64,000 nt of DNA. Origin: Paraspadella gotoi (taxonomy: Eukaryota; Chaetognatha). Where the stretch lies: the NCBI GenBank assembly GCA_051294375.1, contig CM119266.1, forward strand, positions 24,430,125 to 24,494,124, in the 5' to 3' direction. A model generated the notes under the pieces. That model worked only from the letters and a program-made list of their open reading frames with translations, made no database searches and was not told the DNA's origin. Numbering within the stretch: the first letter of the stretch is position 1; each line of letters opens with the position of its first letter. The translations under genes were made by a program, and so were the position numbers. Of this stretch, positions 61,315 through 64,000 are shown one piece after another.

Positions 61315-62036
61315 CACCAGTTTCTCTTCATTTGGCTCGTCTTTTGAAAATCAAATCAAGAAAAATTGAAGAAAGGAAAGGAAAAAAGAGATAAGAAATG
61401 AGGGAGAGAAAAACTGGAAGACGAGAGACGTTTGTTGGGCGCACCGGAAATAAATCGTCGCCAACTATAGCGCCACGAGCGCCTCTATCGTCGGAATTCC
61501 ACTAAAGCTAAATACGTGAACGTTAACAAACAGAAGTCGTTTTCTCTCGAATCTAAAAAGGATTTTCGTCCGTCTTTCAGTCAATTAGTATATTATAAAT
61601 ATACATACTAAGGCTTATCCTGACGTTGGTTTGTCGGCAAATGCCACCATGGGTGTGTCGGCGAACGCAGGCTTCGTTGTCGGCCCAAAATGCGGCAACG
61701 CCAAAGCGGCGACGTTCGACGCGGCGATGTTCCGGACGAACGAATTTGAAAAGACGATCTCGCGACAGCGACAAATGACGGCTGGCGTTGACGAAAATGA
61801 AAAAAAAAGCCCTCCTCTCTCTGCTTCTCTCTTTTTCTTTTTTCTCATTTTTTTCTTTTTCTCTTTTTTCTCTCTTTCTCTCTCTGCTCTTCTCCTCTCT
61901 CTCTCTCTATCTCTCTCTTTCCCGCCTTTTCACTTTTTTCGTCACTTTCCATTCCTAGTTCTGTTGAGCGGAAGGGGAGGAATGGATGTCGTTTGAATAG
62001 CGCGTACGCATTCATCAAGAGATGAATATTATTACG

Positions 62037-62072
<36 letters not shown>

Positions 62073-62471
62073 AGTAGAGAGAGAGAGAGAGAGAGACAGA
62101 CAGAGTCGGACCGTAGAGCGCGAACTTTGTTATGCCACATTATTTCTTTTGCTCTCGCCTCGCTAATGAAATCACTTTGCTCTCACATGACGTCGGGTCA
62201 ACTTTTATGCAAATGAGAAGAACTACGCAATTCTATTTTCCCCTCTTTTTCCCACTCCCACTCGCATCTATCTTCGCTCTCTCTAGAACCTACAACATTT
62301 TAAAGCGTCTTCAGATCTCATTTCAAACGGCCCCCTCCCCCTGGCCCCCTTCTTTTCCCCGCCATCTTGAGGGATTTTCTTGTTTCCTGCGGAATTATCT
62401 TTTGGTCTAAACTCTCTCTGTTCCGAACGTCGTAATTCAAAGTTTTAAATGGAAATTTTCATAATATCGAA

Positions 62472-62523
<52 letters not shown>

Positions 62524-64000
62524 TCTCTCTCTCTCTCTCTCTTCTCTCTCTCTTCAATTAATGGTCTCGAAACATCCTTGAATTGATTTCTCATCCTCCA
62601 TTTATTCTTCAACTTTTCATTCATCCTTTTTTTCTTCTCTCTCTCTCTCCCATCTTCGTTACAGCCTTGAAGAACCGACCCGTCACAGACTTCATTCACA
62701 AGACGCCTTCCCCTTTTGTTGACTCACTTTTCCTCACCCGCGTACTCACCCACGTTAGTGTTTCCTCATCTCTTCTTCTTTTGGTTTCCCCAATAAACCT
62801 TTGTTTTTTTGTTTTGGTTTTTTTTTTTTTTGTTGTGATTATTGTGTTTTGGTTGTTATTTTGTTTTTGGCCCACCCCCCTCCGATGACCCCTTCCCATT
62901 CTTGCCACGCCCCCATTCTCTCCATTCCCTTTTCAGTCTGTCAACCGCGGTTTCCATTGTTTAAGCTGAGATTGCGTCGAACGGCCTTGTGCGTTGAGGG
63001 CGTCTCCCGGTGACGCTCACGTGCATCGATTTGGCTGGCGCCTCTCTCTCTCTCTCCTCTTCTCTCTCTCTCGCCTCTCTCTAATTATGTCGCCCAAGCC
63101 GATTTTGCCATAAGGTCAGTTCATACCTTTGACGCCTTTCCTCTCACGTTCACCGGCTTACCTCCGCCCTGATCTCCCCTCCCTCACCTACTGGTCGGCT
63201 TACAGTCCGTAAACTCGCTAATATACTTACCTGTTACCCTAGTTTTTGTCGACCCTTTAATGAGAGGAACGGGTTTGTATTCGCCGCCGATTTGAAATAA
63301 ATTAGCGGACTCCCCTTCGTGCGCCGGGTTAGGCTTTTGTTGAAAGGACAATTATTGGCCTCACGTTGAGGTACCGGAGTTTTTTTTAAAAATCACCGCG
63401 ACTTAGTATAATAATATAACTGAATATTATTAACACATTTTGTATTAGAGTTTTTAAATGCAAGTTTATTTTTGTTTTTCTTGTAATTTCAGTGTTCTAT
63501 CCGAGCTGTTTAAACAGGTTAATGAACAATGAATCGATTTAAACCTCTTTCTCTCTTCTCTCTCTCTCTATCTTCTCTATCTCTCTCTTCTCTATCTCTA
63601 TCTCTCTCTCTCGATCTCTCTCTCTCTCTCGATCTCTCTCTTCTCTCTCCTTCCTTCATCACAGCCTTTTTTTTTCAGAAAGACAAAAGATTTTCTCTCT
63701 TGTCTCTAGAAAAACGTTTCTTTTTTTTTTCCTTTTTTTGCTTTTCCTCTTTCCTCTATCGTCTCTCCAGTTTTTTTCTGCTCTATGATTTAAAAGAATT
63801 TGAAAAAACCCCTTTTTCTTTCAAGCCTCACAAAAAAGAAAAGATAGAAAATATAGGATCGCGGACGTCGGGCGGCGGCGTCAGGCGGCGTCGCCGGCAA
63901 CGGCCTTAGGGCGTCGTCGCGCTTAGACTAATGAGACTTTTTTCCTTTTCTTTCTTCATTTTTTCTCTCCACTTTTCTATTTTTTCTCCTCCGTTCAGTT
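61315..64000 (-). repeat. right arm of the giant imperfect palindrome (continues past the window)
   Basis: Reverse-complement partner of 58509-61178, about 2.69 kb visible. The match is still good at the last base of the window, so the arm is longer than can be seen. It contains CT arrays mirroring the GA arrays of the left arm, and no gene. Confidence 0.9.

Noticed and set aside
60635-61848. Similar short peptides encoded in both palindrome arms, suggesting a conserved gene
   Set aside because: The arms are copies of one sequence, so similarity is automatic. The frames are short and broken.

Overview
This window is eukaryotic, gene-poor and packed with microsatellites. The one convincing coding segment is a GC-rich exon on the + strand at about 8.25-9.19 kb. 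It has a splice acceptor, alanine and histidine runs, and a consensus splice donor. A short Asn-Pro-Arg-Ser-Trp-Cys motif, the lack of a YPWM hexapeptide before the donor and the overall composition fit the N-terminal part of an arthropod Abdominal-B-type Hox protein. No homeobox is visible in the window, so the family call rests on partial evidence. An arthropod host is the best guess; the high density of (GA)n, (ACG)n and tetranucleotide arrays would suit a crustacean, but this cannot be decided from the sequence.

Layout: 0-8.2 kb is non-coding, with GA/CT, GTT and ACG repeats, several N gaps and one copy of a dispersed DNA element (5453-6019). The Hox-like exon lies at 8248-9186, followed by presumed intron. 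A second, inverted copy of the same element (15616-16227) has 8-bp target-site duplications and hAT-like termini. From 9.2 to 20 kb the rest is repeats and gaps. From about 20 to 24.3 kb the sequence changes texture and carries broken reverse-transcriptase pieces of a LINE on the - strand. From 24.9 to 30.6 kb it is mostly GA/CT arrays plus a tRNA-like remnant. From 33.8 to 42.6 kb there are several CpG-rich blocks and a roughly 0.95-kb purine-only tract. From 45 to 58 kb there are many CT, TTTC, TTA, TTTA and ACG arrays. From 58.5 kb to the window end there is a giant imperfect palindrome whose arms exceed 2.6 kb.

Assembly quality matters for reading this window. Five gaps are exactly 25 N and four are exactly 10 N. 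One 25-N gap (54214-54238) separates two versions of the same sequence, the left one swollen by small insertions. The palindrome arms also differ mainly by scattered small indels. The simplest explanation is that noisy long reads were used to fill gaps. The single-base frameshift in the Hox-like exon is probably the same kind of error. No gene network can be described because only one gene fragment is present; most of the rest would be intronic or intergenic sequence of a large Hox-type locus if the exon call is right.
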